NCBI GenBank assembly: GCA_964482205.1
Contig: CAYZWI010000004.1
Location: forward strand, 1 to 64,000
DNA from: JAZDGX01 sp964482205
GTDB taxonomy: Bacteria > Eisenbacteria > RBG-16-71-46 > CAIMUX01 > WJJG01
DNA length: 64,000 nt
Direction of reading: 5' to 3'
The first letter of the stretch is position 1. Each line of letters opens with the position of its first letter. This document shows positions 8,823-18,123 of the stretch, piece by piece. Below the pieces are notes generated by a model. The model saw only the letters and a list, made by a program, of their open reading frames with translations. It was not told the origin of the DNA and did not search any database. The translations under genes and the position numbers were made by a program.

Positions 8823-10135
8823 GGAAAGCGGAGCAGACTGAGCGCCTGGAAGAGAAGCGGCGGTTCAAGCCGTATCCGGCCTACAAAGACTCTGGCGTCG
8901 AGTGGCTGGGGAAGATTCCGGCGGGTTGGGAGCTGAAGCGGCTGAAGCATCTCGCGGCCCTGAATGTTGAAGCCTTGCCCGAAGAGACGGACCCCGCGCG
9001 TGAAATGGTCTACGTGGATATCGGTGGTGTGGACAGTCTCGGCCGCATCATCCAGAAGGAGAACCTGACCTTCGCATCGGCACCCACGCGTGCTCGCCGA
9101 CTGGTCAGAGACGGGGACATTATCGTCTCAACGGTTCGCACATATCTGCGCGCCATTGCTCCCATCAGGAATCCAGAACCGGGGCTGGTTGTATCGACCG
9201 GCTTCGCTGTCGTGAGACCCGATGACGGCCTCACAGCGGGGTACGCGGCGTATGCGCTTCGTGCGCCGTACTTCGTGGAACGCGTGGTTGGGAACTCCAA
9301 GGGCGTGAGCTTCCCGGCGATCAACGAGAGCGAGATGGCAACTTATGACATGACCATTCCACCCGCCCCCGAGCAACGCGCCATCGCCGCATTCCTCGAC
9401 CGGCAGACGGTGCGGATCGATGCGCTGGTGGCGAAGAACGAACGCCTGATCGGGCTGCTTCAGGAGCAGCGCACCGCCCTCATCACTCGCGCCGGCACGA
9501 AGGGCCTCGACCCGACCGTCCCCATGAAGGACTCCGGCGTCGAGTGGCTGGGGGAGATTCCGGCGCATTGGGAGGTGAAGAAGCTTGCGTGGCTCACACA
9601 GTGTTTAGACGGCAGCCGCGTACCTTTGAATTCTGAAGAGCGCGGTACGATGCAGGGTGATTACCCGTACTGGGGTGCCACCTCAATCGTGGACCACGTC
9701 GATCGATGGTTATTTGACGAGGAGCTTGTGCTCCTTGGCGAGGATGGTGCGCCCTTCTTCGATCGAACGAAATCTGTGGCCTTTCGCGTGTCCGGAAAGA
9801 TCTGGGTCAATAACCACGCCCATGTGCTCCGTCCACAAAGAGACATCTCGGCAGCCTTCTTGGCACAGGCGCTGAACTGCGTCGACTACCGCGCCTTCAT
9901 CGATGGTACAACCCGTGACAAGTTGACCCAGGGAGACATGGATTCTATATCAGTTCAATGTCCACCCCTCCCCGAACAACGCGCCATCGCCGCCTTTCTC
10001 GACCGCGAGACGGCTCGCATCGACGCCCTCATTTCCAAAGTCCGCAACGCCATCGAACTCCTCAAGGAGCTGCGCACCGCGCTCATCTCCGCCGCGGTGA
10101 CGGGCAGGATCGACGTTCGGGAGGAGGTTTCATGA
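8819..10135 (+). CDS. hsdS: Type I restriction-modification specificity subunit
   Basis: Two target-recognition domains, each introduced by KDSGVEWLG-IPA-W, are separated and closed by the conserved helical spacers (PEQRAIAAFLDR...RIDALVAK and PEQRAIAAFLDRETARIDAL). HsdS chooses the bipartite DNA site for HsdM and HsdR. The GTG at 8819 has GGAGGA 9 nt upstream and overlaps the darG stop as GTGA; an in-frame ATG at 8795 is the alternative. It ends in an ATGA overlap with hsdR. Confidence 0.92.
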   Translation: MRKAEQTERLEEKRRFKPYPAYKDSGVEWLGKIPAGWELKRLKHLAALNVEALPEETDPAREMVYVDIGGVDSLGRIIQKENLTFASAPTRARRLVRDGDIIVSTVRTYLRAIAPIRNPEPGLVVSTGFAVVRPDDGLTAGYAAYALRAPYFVERVVGNSKGVSFPAINESEMATYDMTIPPAPEQRAIAAFLDRQTVRIDALVAKNERLIGLLQEQRTALITRAGTKGLDPTVPMKDSGVEWLGEIPAHWEVKKLAWLTQCLDGSRVPLNSEERGTMQGDYPYWGATSIVDHVDRWLFDEELVLLGEDGAPFFDRTKSVAFRVSGKIWVNNHAHVLRPQRDISAAFLAQALNCVDYRAFIDGTTRDKLTQGDMDSISVQCPPLPEQRAIAAFLDRETARIDALISKVRNAIELLKELRTALISAAVTGRIDVREEVS

Positions 10136-13100
10136 GCCCTGAGATCTCCGAGCGCTCGTTCGAAGAAGCGATCGAGTGCGCGCTGCTCCGGTATGGCCCG
10201 GACGCCTGCGCGCGTGACTCGACCGCCGTCCGCGAGGCGCCGGCATCGTACGGCGATAGCCCTCCCGGCGGATACCGCAAGCGCAGGCCGGACGACTACG
10301 ACCGCGCGCTGTGCCTTCTGCCCCGCGACGTCGTGGACTTCGTGCTCGCCACTCAGCCCAAGGAATGGAAGAAACTGGAACAGCATTACGGCGCGGCCGT
10401 GCGCGAGCAGTTCCTGAGACGCCTGGCCTCAGAGGTCGAACGGCGCGGGACACTCGATGTTCTCCGCAATGGCCTCAAAGACTCAGGCTGCAAATTCCGG
10501 CTTGCTTACTTCCGGCCCGCCAGCGGTCTAAACGACGAAACGCGTCGACTACACGCTGCCAATCTGTTCGCCGTAGTGCGTCAATTGCGCTACAGCGCGA
10601 AGAGCGAGAACTCTCTCGACCTCGTGCTCTTCCTGAACGGCATCCCGATCTTCACGGCCGAGCTCAAGAACCCGCTCAATGGCCAAGACATCGAAGACGC
10701 AATCCGCCAATACAAGACCGACCGCGACCCGCGCGAACCGCTCCTCGCCTACGGGCTGTGTCTCGCGCACTTTGGGGTGGACTCGGATTTGGTGTATGTC
10801 ACCACTCAGCTTGTCGGTCCCAAGACGCGCTTCTTGCCCTTCAACAAGGGCAAGTTCGGCGGCGCGGGCAACCCACCCGTGCCACCCACCAGCGGCGGCT
10901 ACGCGACCGCATATCTCTGGGATGAGACCTGGTCGCGGGACAGCGTTCTTGATCTGGTGCGCCAGTTCATTCATGAGGTGGAGCAGGAGGACGAACGGGG
11001 GAAGAAGACCGGCCGGCGCTTTCTCATCTTCCCGCGTTACCAGCAGCTCGACTGTGTACGTAAGCTCGTGACCGACGCGCGTGCGCATGGCGCGGGGCAG
11101 CGCTACCTGATCCAGCATTCGGCCGGGAGCGGCAAGACTTTCACCATCGCCTGGCTCGCCCATCAACTCGCAACGTTGCACGACGCGAACGACCGACGGG
11201 TTTTCGATTCTATCGTGGTAATCACCGACCGTCGCGTGCTCGACCGCCAACTCCAGACAGCTATGCGCCAGTTTGAGCAGACGCTCGGTGTGGTCGAGAA
11301 CATCGACACTACCTCGCGCCAACTCAAGGACGCGCTCGAGTCGGGCAAGACGATCATCGTCACGACGCTCCAGAAGTTCCCCGTGATCGCGAAGGAGATC
11401 GGGGAACTGCCAGGAAAGCGGTTCGCCGTGATTGTGGACGAGGCGCACTCGTCGCAGTCGGGCGAGAGCACGAAGAGCCTCAAGGCCGTGCTCAGCTCGG
11501 GGTCGCTCGAAGCCGCGGAAGCCGAGGAGGCGGGCGCAGCGACGCCCGAGGAAGAGCTGGAGAGCACGATCCTGGCCGAGATGGAGAAGCGCGGGCGCCT
11601 GCCCAACCTTTCGACCTTCGCCTTTACCGCCACGCCGAAGCCGAAGACGCTCGAGCTCTTCGGCACCAAGCGCCCCGACGAGAAGTTTGCGCCGTTCCAT
11701 CTCTACAGCATGCGTCAGGCGATCGAGGAGGGTTTCATCCTCGATGTGCTGGCGAACTACGCGACCTACAAGGCCTACTGGCGTCTGCTCAAGAAGATCG
11801 AAGGGGACCCGCGCTATGACAAGAAGAAGGCGGAGTACCTGCTCAAGTTGTTCGTCGAGCTCCACCCGCACGCCATCGGCGAGAAGGTGAAGATCTGCGT
11901 CGAGCACTTCGCCTCCAAGGTGCAGGGCGAGATCGGCGGCAAGGCGAAAGCCATGATCGTCACCCGCTCCCGGCTGCACGCCGTGCGCTATAAGCGAGCC
12001 GTGGACAAGTACCTCGCGGAGCGCGGCTACCCGTTCAAGGCGCTGGTCGCCTTCTCGGGCACCGTCCAGGACGGCGGGCAGTCGTACACCGAGCCAGGCA
12101 TGAACGGCTTTCCGGAAGCGCAGACGGCGAAGACCTTCGAGCAGCCCGAAAACCGGTTCCTGATCGTGGCCAACAAGTTCCAGACCGGTTTCGACCAGCC
12201 GCTCCTGCACACGATGTATGTGGACAAGAAGCTCGGCGGCGTGAACGCCGTGCAGACCCTCTCGCGGCTCAACCGCACGCACCCAGAGAAGAAGGGCACC
12301 CTGGTGCTCGACTTCGCGAACGAGTCGGACGATATCAAGACCGCGTTCGAGCCCTACTACGAGACGACGCTCCTCTCCGAAGCGACCGACCCGAACCTGC
12401 TTTACGAGCTCCAGACACGGCTCGTCGCCTTCCCGGTTTACAGCGAGGCCGATGTAGGGGCCTTCGCGAAGGTCTACTTCGATCCCAAGGCAACGCAGGA
12501 CCGGCTGTACGCAGTGCTCGCGCCGGTGGTCGAGCGCTTTGAGGAGCTTTCGGAGGATGAGCAGCCCGACTTCCGCGGTCAGCTCACCGACTATGTGCGG
12601 CTTTACGCCTTCCTCGCTCAGGTGCTGACCTTTGCGGACACCGATCTCGAGAAGCTCTATGTATTCGCGCGGCACCTGCGTCGCCTCTTGCCTGCCGACC
12701 GTGCCGAGCTGCCGCGCGAGGTGCAGCAGAACATCGACATGGAATCCTACCGCATCCAGCAGACCGGCAGCGGCAAGATCGCGCTGGAACGCCGGCCCGG
12801 CGTGCTCGAGCCCGTGAGCACCAAACAGGGCCACGGCGTCACGCCGGAGGAGCTGGAAACGCTCTCGCGCATCATCGCGGAACTCAACGAGCGCTTCGGG
12901 CTCAACCTAGGCCCAGAGCACCGCGTGACCCTCGGCCAGATGATGGAGAAGCTCGATGACGACGCGGCGCTCGACGCGGCGGCCCGTGTCAACACGCGGG
13001 AGAATGTGCGGCTCACCTTCGACCGGAAGGTCGAGCATGTGATCCAGGAGATCGTCGATTCCAACTTCGACCTCTACAAGCGCATCACCGACGACCGGGC

Positions 13101-13674
13101 GTTCGGGGAAGCGATCAAGAACTTCCTCTTCGACCAGTACCTGCGCGCCCACCGAAACGCAGAGGAGCTGATCAGAGCCGGCGAGTCGAAGACGCTCGAG
13201 TTCAAGTCCACCCTGCGCTGGAGTCTCAAGGAGGATCGGCAGGACGATAAGGGCGTGACCCACGCCGTTCTCAAGACGATCGCGGCTTTCTTGAATACCG
13301 AAGGCGGAGACCTACTGATCGGCGTGGCGGACGACGGCTCAATCGTCGGCATCGAGCGCGACCAGCTCGAGAGCGACGACAAGTTCATGCGGCACCTGGC
13401 GCAGGTGGTGCGCAACGGGCTTGGCGACCGGGCCGGGACCTGCATCGATCCGAAGACCCAGATCGTGCAAGGCAAGACGGTGTGCGTGGTGAGCTGCCAG
13501 CGGAGCCCGGAACCGGTATTTCTGAAGTGGAAGGGAGTCGAGGCGGTTCCGGATGGCGATTTCTTCGTTCGAAACGGCCCGACTTCGGTGAAGCTGCCCC
13601 TCGGGAGCGCGCGGAAGTACATCAAGACGCGATTCGGGGAACATGCGCCGGAGAAGGAACTGGACGCACAATAG
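10132..13674 (+). CDS. hsdR: Type I restriction endonuclease/translocase with C-terminal AlbA_2 (Schlafen-like) domain
   Basis: The N-terminal nuclease has D163, E177 and K179 in a D-x13-E-x-K arrangement (FTAELKNPLNG). The SF2 motor follows with Walker A AGSGKT (331-336) and the DEAH box at 436-439, then the second RecA-like fold ending with QTLSRLNRTH. Residues about 1015-1180 form an extra AlbA_2/Schlafen-type domain (KTLEFKSTLRW, AFLNTEGGDLLIGVADDG, FFVRNGPTS), not part of the classical HsdR. At 1180 residues it is intact. GAGGAGG precedes the start, which overlaps hsdS by ATGA. The extra domain may couple restriction to RNA or ATP sensing (inference). Confidence 0.92.
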   Translation: MSPEISERSFEEAIECALLRYGPDACARDSTAVREAPASYGDSPPGGYRKRRPDDYDRALCLLPRDVVDFVLATQPKEWKKLEQHYGAAVREQFLRRLASEVERRGTLDVLRNGLKDSGCKFRLAYFRPASGLNDETRRLHAANLFAVVRQLRYSAKSENSLDLVLFLNGIPIFTAELKNPLNGQDIEDAIRQYKTDRDPREPLLAYGLCLAHFGVDSDLVYVTTQLVGPKTRFLPFNKGKFGGAGNPPVPPTSGGYATAYLWDETWSRDSVLDLVRQFIHEVEQEDERGKKTGRRFLIFPRYQQLDCVRKLVTDARAHGAGQRYLIQHSAGSGKTFTIAWLAHQLATLHDANDRRVFDSIVVITDRRVLDRQLQTAMRQFEQTLGVVENIDTTSRQLKDALESGKTIIVTTLQKFPVIAKEIGELPGKRFAVIVDEAHSSQSGESTKSLKAVLSSGSLEAAEAEEAGAATPEEELESTILAEMEKRGRLPNLSTFAFTATPKPKTLELFGTKRPDEKFAPFHLYSMRQAIEEGFILDVLANYATYKAYWRLLKKIEGDPRYDKKKAEYLLKLFVELHPHAIGEKVKICVEHFASKVQGEIGGKAKAMIVTRSRLHAVRYKRAVDKYLAERGYPFKALVAFSGTVQDGGQSYTEPGMNGFPEAQTAKTFEQPENRFLIVANKFQTGFDQPLLHTMYVDKKLGGVNAVQTLSRLNRTHPEKKGTLVLDFANESDDIKTAFEPYYETTLLSEATDPNLLYELQTRLVAFPVYSEADVGAFAKVYFDPKATQDRLYAVLAPVVERFEELSEDEQPDFRGQLTDYVRLYAFLAQVLTFADTDLEKLYVFARHLRRLLPADRAELPREVQQNIDMESYRIQQTGSGKIALERRPGVLEPVSTKQGHGVTPEELETLSRIIAELNERFGLNLGPEHRVTLGQMMEKLDDDAALDAAARVNTRENVRLTFDRKVEHVIQEIVDSNFDLYKRITDDRAFGEAIKNFLFDQYLRAHRNAEELIRAGESKTLEFKSTLRWSLKEDRQDDKGVTHAVLKTIAAFLNTEGGDLLIGVADDGSIVGIERDQLESDDKFMRHLAQVVRNGLGDRAGTCIDPKTQIVQGKTVCVVSCQRSPEPVFLKWKGVEAVPDGDFFVRNGPTSVKLPLGSARKYIKTRFGEHAPEKELDAQ

Positions 13675-13901
13675 GAGGAATTGTCTAACGAGTCGAGGAG
13701 GTGACGCGTCACCTGGCCGGCGTCGAACTGGGCCTCGACGCACCGCGATCCAAGACCTTGGAAGCCAATCTGAACTGGGTTACAGTGTGTCTGCACGGGC
13801 GGGCCTCCTGACTCGCATTAGGTGATTGGGCAATCCCCTTGTAACGAATCAGCCCGCCCGCTGCTATCCCTTCTGGTGAGATATCCGGGTGGCGATTCCA
13901 C
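13675..13901. other. Intergenic region between convergent hsdR and the unknown module; palindrome present
   Basis: No gene is evident in these 227 bases. A perfect 16-bp palindrome, AGGTGACGCGTCACCT, lies at 13699-13714, and GGGCGGGC (13797-13804) pairs with GCCCGCCC (13852-13859) across a 47-nt loop. Neither has a T tract, so they are weak terminator candidates for the two converging transcripts. Confidence 0.4.
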
Positions 13902-15218
13902 CTAAGGCTTGAGGACGCTGAGATCCTCGACGGATACCCAGTAGGTACATGGTATTGATATTGAGAACTTCTGCTCATGCTCCACGCCATTGGAGTACCA
14001 GCAGGCGTAGCCTCTCCGAACATAGGAATCTCTAAATCCGATGATTCGTGAGCACTTCAAGTCCCATTTTCTCGTTAAGGTCAGCGTCCCCCTTATTCCG
14101 CTCAGGTCGAGTTCATCATTCGGCACTCGAAGGACGACCCCCCGCCCGCATTCAGACACATCCGCTAGATAACCATCGCACGATGCGTACACGATCTCAG
14201 GGGGCAGCCGCACAAGCAAGGGGTCAATTGTCAGACCACAGCCGTCCCTATGCTCAAGCAATAGCGGCACGTGGCACGACCGCCCAAGCTCAAGTGGACC
14301 CGGCTCCGGCGCATCCGGGTTGATCCTCCAACACTGGTCATCCCGGGGCCCCGAGGCCGGCACGTTCATCTCCCTCAGGATACGGCTAAGTAGCGCCTCA
14401 TTCTTCCGAACGCCAGCAGCATCGAAAAACGGGTACGATGATCCCGATGCGCACAAAGCTACCCCATTGGCCCATCGACGAATAACGACCAGACCCGCCT
14501 TCCCCACGGTCCTTTCGTCCTCATTCCAAAGGCCATCTCCATTGACATCCTCCCACAAATCTGCGTTGCAGCGAATAAGCGGAGTCCACCCGTACTTGGA
14601 ACCGCCAGTCACCGTTGCAGTGCCAGCCAGATACACCTTTCCTGGCGTCTCCAGGCCAAGTGGGATTGTGATGGCACTCGTTCCAATTCGCGCTTCCTCC
14701 CAACCAGACATCAGCATGCAGACAATGCCGGCGCCAAAGCCGAACCCCAAATCGCGCTCGCAAACACTCGACACCGGGCCAGGGATCGGTGAGGAACCGC
14801 AGCAAATGACGGAAACGCCACGATCGAGCAATGCAACAGCGGCTCTGACCGCCGCACTTGCAGTCGAATCGGCACGCACTTGGATGATGCCCACTTGCCT
14901 GCAATCCGGAGCCACCGGTATCGCATTCGCCGAAGCCACAACCCGAACGCTCGCGTCTTCCGCGATCGCCCCCGCATAAGCCGCACCCAGCATCTCATCC
15001 TGACTGATGCAGTACACTTGACTACACGCTCGCACCTCAGGCACAGCGAGCTGATCTCCCAGTGGTCCCACCATCAGAATGTCCTGAAACACTGCAACGG
15101 CAACCGACGCCGCAGCCAAATTGGTCAGCCACGGAACCAAGCCGGCGCGCACGCGTCGCACCAACAGAAGCCCAAGCAGAAAGACCAGGACGAAGACGAC
15201 CAAATCAGGCAGTGCCAT
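13902..15218 (-). CDS. Membrane-anchored exported protein of unknown function (weak DUF4350/GATase-like pattern)
   Basis: Two hydrophobic segments at the N-terminus (about 5-22 and 30-50) are followed by a ~380-residue extracytoplasmic part rich in cysteine. Residues near 240-300 contain a DVNGDGLWNEDE loop resembling a calcium-binding or dockerin-like loop, then LVVIRRWANGVALCASGSS...NEALLSRILREM, reminiscent of the end of DUF4350/GldG-like amidotransferase-fold domains. That resemblance is weak. It is the last gene of a three-gene minus-strand operon and overlaps the preceding gene by 14 nt. Lower GC than the core genome. Confidence 0.6.
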   Translation of the reverse strand: MALPDLVVFVLVFLLGLLLVRRVRAGLVPWLTNLAAASVAVAVFQDILMVGPLGDQLAVPEVRACSQVYCISQDEMLGAAYAGAIAEDASVRVVASANAIPVAPDCRQVGIIQVRADSTASAAVRAAVALLDRGVSVICCGSSPIPGPVSSVCERDLGFGFGAGIVCMLMSGWEEARIGTSAITIPLGLETPGKVYLAGTATVTGGSKYGWTPLIRCNADLWEDVNGDGLWNEDERTVGKAGLVVIRRWANGVALCASGSSYPFFDAAGVRKNEALLSRILREMNVPASGPRDDQCWRINPDAPEPGPLELGRSCHVPLLLEHRDGCGLTIDPLLVRLPPEIVYASCDGYLADVSECGRGVVLRVPNDELDLSGIRGTLTLTRKWDLKCSRIIGFRDSYVRRGYACWYSNGVEHEQKFSISIPCTYWVSVEDLSVLKP

Positions 15219-15771
15219 TAGGATGCGATAGCCTCCATCTAAGGAATACCATCAACAGGCCTATCGACCAGAAGCCGACCACCTGAATCAAGAGATCATA
15301 GACCGTCTTGCTGCCCCCATGGCTAACGAACTGCAGGCAGTAGGCGGCCGTCACAAAGACAACAAATGTAATGTTCATGGCCACAGGACGAAACATGAGT
15401 ACGAAGAGCACTATTATGACATAGTTTAGGTACAGGAGCACGCTCGCAGGTCCACCCGTGGCTGTCTGCATGTTGTATGAGACGGGGATATCCACCAAGA
15501 ACAGAACGAGCAAGGCCGCCTCGATAACGAGAGATTTCGATTCCGCTAGCCGCGAGAGCAAGTAGATTGTGGTGCCCACAGCAAAGACACCGCCGTATAT
15601 AATGCACAGCCGGGGGGTAATACCCACCAAATGTGCGTATAGGTTCATGTCTGTCGAAGGAACCATCTTGTGCAATGGAGTAGAATGGTACAGCCAAATG
15701 AGAGCCAACAGCGCCGCGACGACATGCAGAGCAAAGATGACGACAAGGTCGCCCAAGACAAAGCGTCGCAT
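15205..15771 (-). CDS. Polytopic membrane protein of unknown function
   Basis: A 188-residue, very hydrophobic protein with about six predicted membrane segments (for example VVIFALHVVAALLALIWLY, AALLVLFLVDIPVSY, VIIVLFVLMFRP, VGFWSIGLLMVFL). No enzymatic motif was recognised. It begins 3 nt after the TPR gene and overlaps the following gene, so the three encode a probable complex. Confidence 0.6.
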   Translation of the reverse strand: MRRFVLGDLVVIFALHVVAALLALIWLYHSTPLHKMVPSTDMNLYAHLVGITPRLCIIYGGVFAVGTTIYLLSRLAESKSLVIEAALLVLFLVDIPVSYNMQTATGGPASVLLYLNYVIIVLFVLMFRPVAMNITFVVFVTAAYCLQFVSHGGSKTVYDLLIQVVGFWSIGLLMVFLRWRLSHPNGTA

Positions 15772-15774
15772 TAC

Positions 15775-17241
15775 CTACCTCACTCCGTGGTACACTTGCG
15801 CTACGACATCTCCAAACTCCGAATGAAAGAGAAGGCGCAGTTCTCGAAGGTCTGCATCTGTAGTCGCGAGCAAAGGGAAGGCGTAATCTGTAAAGTTGAA
15901 CGAGAGCGCAAGGTAGCGTATGGCAGCATCGTACTTCCTAACACGGGCGTAGGCGCAAGCAAGGTTATAGAGTCCGATCCCACGATCGGGGACTTGCTCC
16001 ACGAATCTGCTGAACAACTCGATTGCCTCATAGTAGCGAGATTCGGACATCAAGGCATACCCATCGTACAGGTAAGCATCCGGGCATGACGGGTCCAGTG
16101 CGATGGCCCTTGCAAAGGACAAGTGGGCTTTGTGGAAGTCGCCAGACATGCTGTACAGGGAGATGAGATTGAGGTGGGCTGCGAGGTATGTTGGCTCCAG
16201 CTCGACTGCTCGGTGGGTGGATGCGATGGCCTCAGAGAGAGCCGCGCTCCAATCGTTCGTGCTATCAGGCAATACTGCAGCACATACTCCAAGGCATACC
16301 CCGAGTGACTTATGTGCTTGCGGGAGGAACGGTCTGTCGCGCACGGCTTGGCGGGCGTGCGCGACAGCCTCTTCCAGGATGCCGTTCTCGCGTTCCCAGT
16401 GAGACAGACGAAGTTGAGCGAGTGTCTCCGCCAAGCCGGCCCGAGCAAGAGTGAATGTCGAGTCTTGCATTATGAGCTGGCGAAAGCGTTCGCAAGCGGC
16501 ATAGAGGTTATCTCGCGTCCGGCGCAAGTAGAGATCTCTCGCTTGGAGATAGAGATTATTGAGCTCGGGGTCGTTGTGAAGACCAGTCTGGTGCACAGGC
16601 AGGAGGGGAACGGAAAGCTCTGCGAATAGTTCTGTCATTAGCCGAACCAAGCGCGCATCTGTGAGCGAATCAACTGGACAAGCGAGGTGATTGGAACCCG
16701 AGGATGGAGTGATGAGCGAGATGCTCCCTTCAGAGGTGCCGTCCTTGAGTCTGGCGGGTAGAGTAAGCAAGACATAGACATCCGGAGGGCAATCAGCGAA
16801 AGAATGGGAAGCTGGATGGGGTGAAGATATGAAGTCTGTCGGACCGCTGCATATTCTGAGGTCTGGGTGCTTGAGGAGTTCAGTGCTTAGAAGTTCATAT
16901 ATGCTTGCCCTGGAAGCAGAGGAATCCGGATGGACGACGAGTGCTATATTGACTCTCTCTAGTGATTTCGATGTCTGGTATTGGAGGAGAAGGAAAAGGA
17001 GGAGACACGAGCAAAAGACCCAGGAAAGTGCCAAGTGGCGGCGTCTCTTGAGGCGAGTATTGTAGGCGCAGGCACGACATCGCAGATAGAGAAACGAAAG
17101 CAGCATCAGCAGTGCGGACAGGAAGACAGCGAGAAGAAGGACGAGAAGGGGCTGGATCGATCCGATGTTCCAGAATACGATGCCCAATGAGCCAAGCAAA
17201 ACGAGGAAGGCTAGGGTCAAGAGTGAGCGCATGCGCCTCAT
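15775..17241 (-). CDS. TPR-repeat membrane protein
   Basis: Three hydrophobic segments occupy the first ~110 residues, followed by a soluble domain and then tandem tetratricopeptide repeats from about residue 230 to 460 (ARAGLAETLAQLRLS, AHKSLGVCLG, YLAAHLNLISLYSMSGDFHKA, DAYLYDGYALMSESRYYEAI). TPRs mediate protein assembly, so this may be the scaffold of the three-gene module. The ATG at 17241 is preferred (AGGCGG upstream); a GTG at 17277 is also in frame. Lower GC and the flanking IS remnant indicate transfer. Confidence 0.65.
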   Translation of the reverse strand: MRRMRSLLTLAFLVLLGSLGIVFWNIGSIQPLLVLLLAVFLSALLMLLSFLYLRCRACAYNTRLKRRRHLALSWVFCSCLLLFLLLQYQTSKSLERVNIALVVHPDSSASRASIYELLSTELLKHPDLRICSGPTDFISSPHPASHSFADCPPDVYVLLTLPARLKDGTSEGSISLITPSSGSNHLACPVDSLTDARLVRLMTELFAELSVPLLPVHQTGLHNDPELNNLYLQARDLYLRRTRDNLYAACERFRQLIMQDSTFTLARAGLAETLAQLRLSHWERENGILEEAVAHARQAVRDRPFLPQAHKSLGVCLGVCAAVLPDSTNDWSAALSEAIASTHRAVELEPTYLAAHLNLISLYSMSGDFHKAHLSFARAIALDPSCPDAYLYDGYALMSESRYYEAIELFSRFVEQVPDRGIGLYNLACAYARVRKYDAAIRYLALSFNFTDYAFPLLATTDADLRELRLLFHSEFGDVVAQVYHGVR

Positions 17242-17829
17242 GGAAGCCGCCTGGAGTCTCTTGAGTGGCTTAGCCACCGCATGCCCGCCGCTGGAAGGCG
17301 CCCGGCGCGCCGTTGGTAGTCGCTGTCACCGCCTGGTCGGAAAGGCAATCGAGCAACTGGCCCAGATACCCGGCATTTGCCGGTAGGGCGCGGAACATCC
17401 CGCAATCGGCGTGGAGCCAGAGCGACGAACATTACCCACCCACTTGCCTTCAATTGCCAGTCGGAATGTGCAGATTGTACCATTGGCATTGTGCGCGAAA
17501 AGGACAAACATTTGACGAGGGCCAACCTGTTGTTGCGGAAGCGATTAGCCCAGACCCTTCAGGTGGAAGTCTCTGTTGTGGTGAAAACCGCCGTCCGTAG
17601 GGCCAGAAATGTAATGTGCGCGATCTCCGAGCCATCGGCGAAACGGGCCTGGATCGGAACCTGCGCATAGATCGTGCGACTCTCGTCCACGACGGTAATG
17701 CCGAACGGGTTTCCGGTCACCCGCTCGCTGATCGCGGGCTGACGGACCATGTCGGGGAGGGTCGGCTGCGCAATGGACTCGGGATCGATGTGGCGGTGGA
17801 AGCTTCGCACCGGACTCGAAGAGTCTACG
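17242..17829. other. Degenerate intergenic stretch, no secure gene
   Basis: Short open frames occur on both strands but none has a good ribosome site. The minus-strand frame 17559-17996 ends in a protein-like stretch (VPIQARFADGSEIAHITF), which could be a gene fragment of unknown family; its 5' part is antisense to transposase sequence and cannot be real. I see nothing else supportable. Confidence 0.4.
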
Positions 17830-18120
17830 CGAACATCCCGTTGGGACGCTGCTGGGCTCACAAGACCCGCAACATCCTCGACAAGATGCGCAAGGTCGAT
17901 CGTGAGGCAGCCAAGCGAGATCTGCATCGGATCACGCATGCCATCCATCGGCGAGCCGCTTAGCAAGCCGCTCGTCGGTTCGCCGAGCGATAGCAAGAGC
18001 GCTATCCGGCGGCAGTGGTCTGCTTGCGGAAGGATCTCGAAGAGCTGCTCACCTTCTATCGATACCCGGATCCTGAATGGCGCAAGGCAACTCGCACAAC
18101 CAACGCAATCGAACGCGGGC
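17830..18120 (+). pseudogene. IS256-family (mutator-type) transposase C-terminal remnant
   Basis: One continuous frame encodes the late part of an IS256-type transposase: GRCWAHKTRNILDKM (C near 17850), then RFAER...QERYPAAVVCLRKD, then LLTFYRYPDPEWRKATRTTN and AIER. It is broken by two in-frame TAG codons (17961-17963 and 17991-17993; the second falls where tryptophan is usual) and stops abruptly beside the rnz 3' end, lacking the N-terminal and final parts. It marks the right edge of the lower-GC accessory region. Confidence 0.75.
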
Positions 18121-18123
18121 GCC

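Noticed and set aside
10549..12834. 761-codon minus-strand open frame
   Set aside because: It is exactly antisense to hsdR; the composition is Arg/Glu/Leu/Val-rich with no motif, as expected for the complement of a high-GC gene.
17559..17996. Minus-strand gene
   Set aside because: Its first third is antisense to transposase sequence; only the last ~50 codons look protein-like, too little to call.
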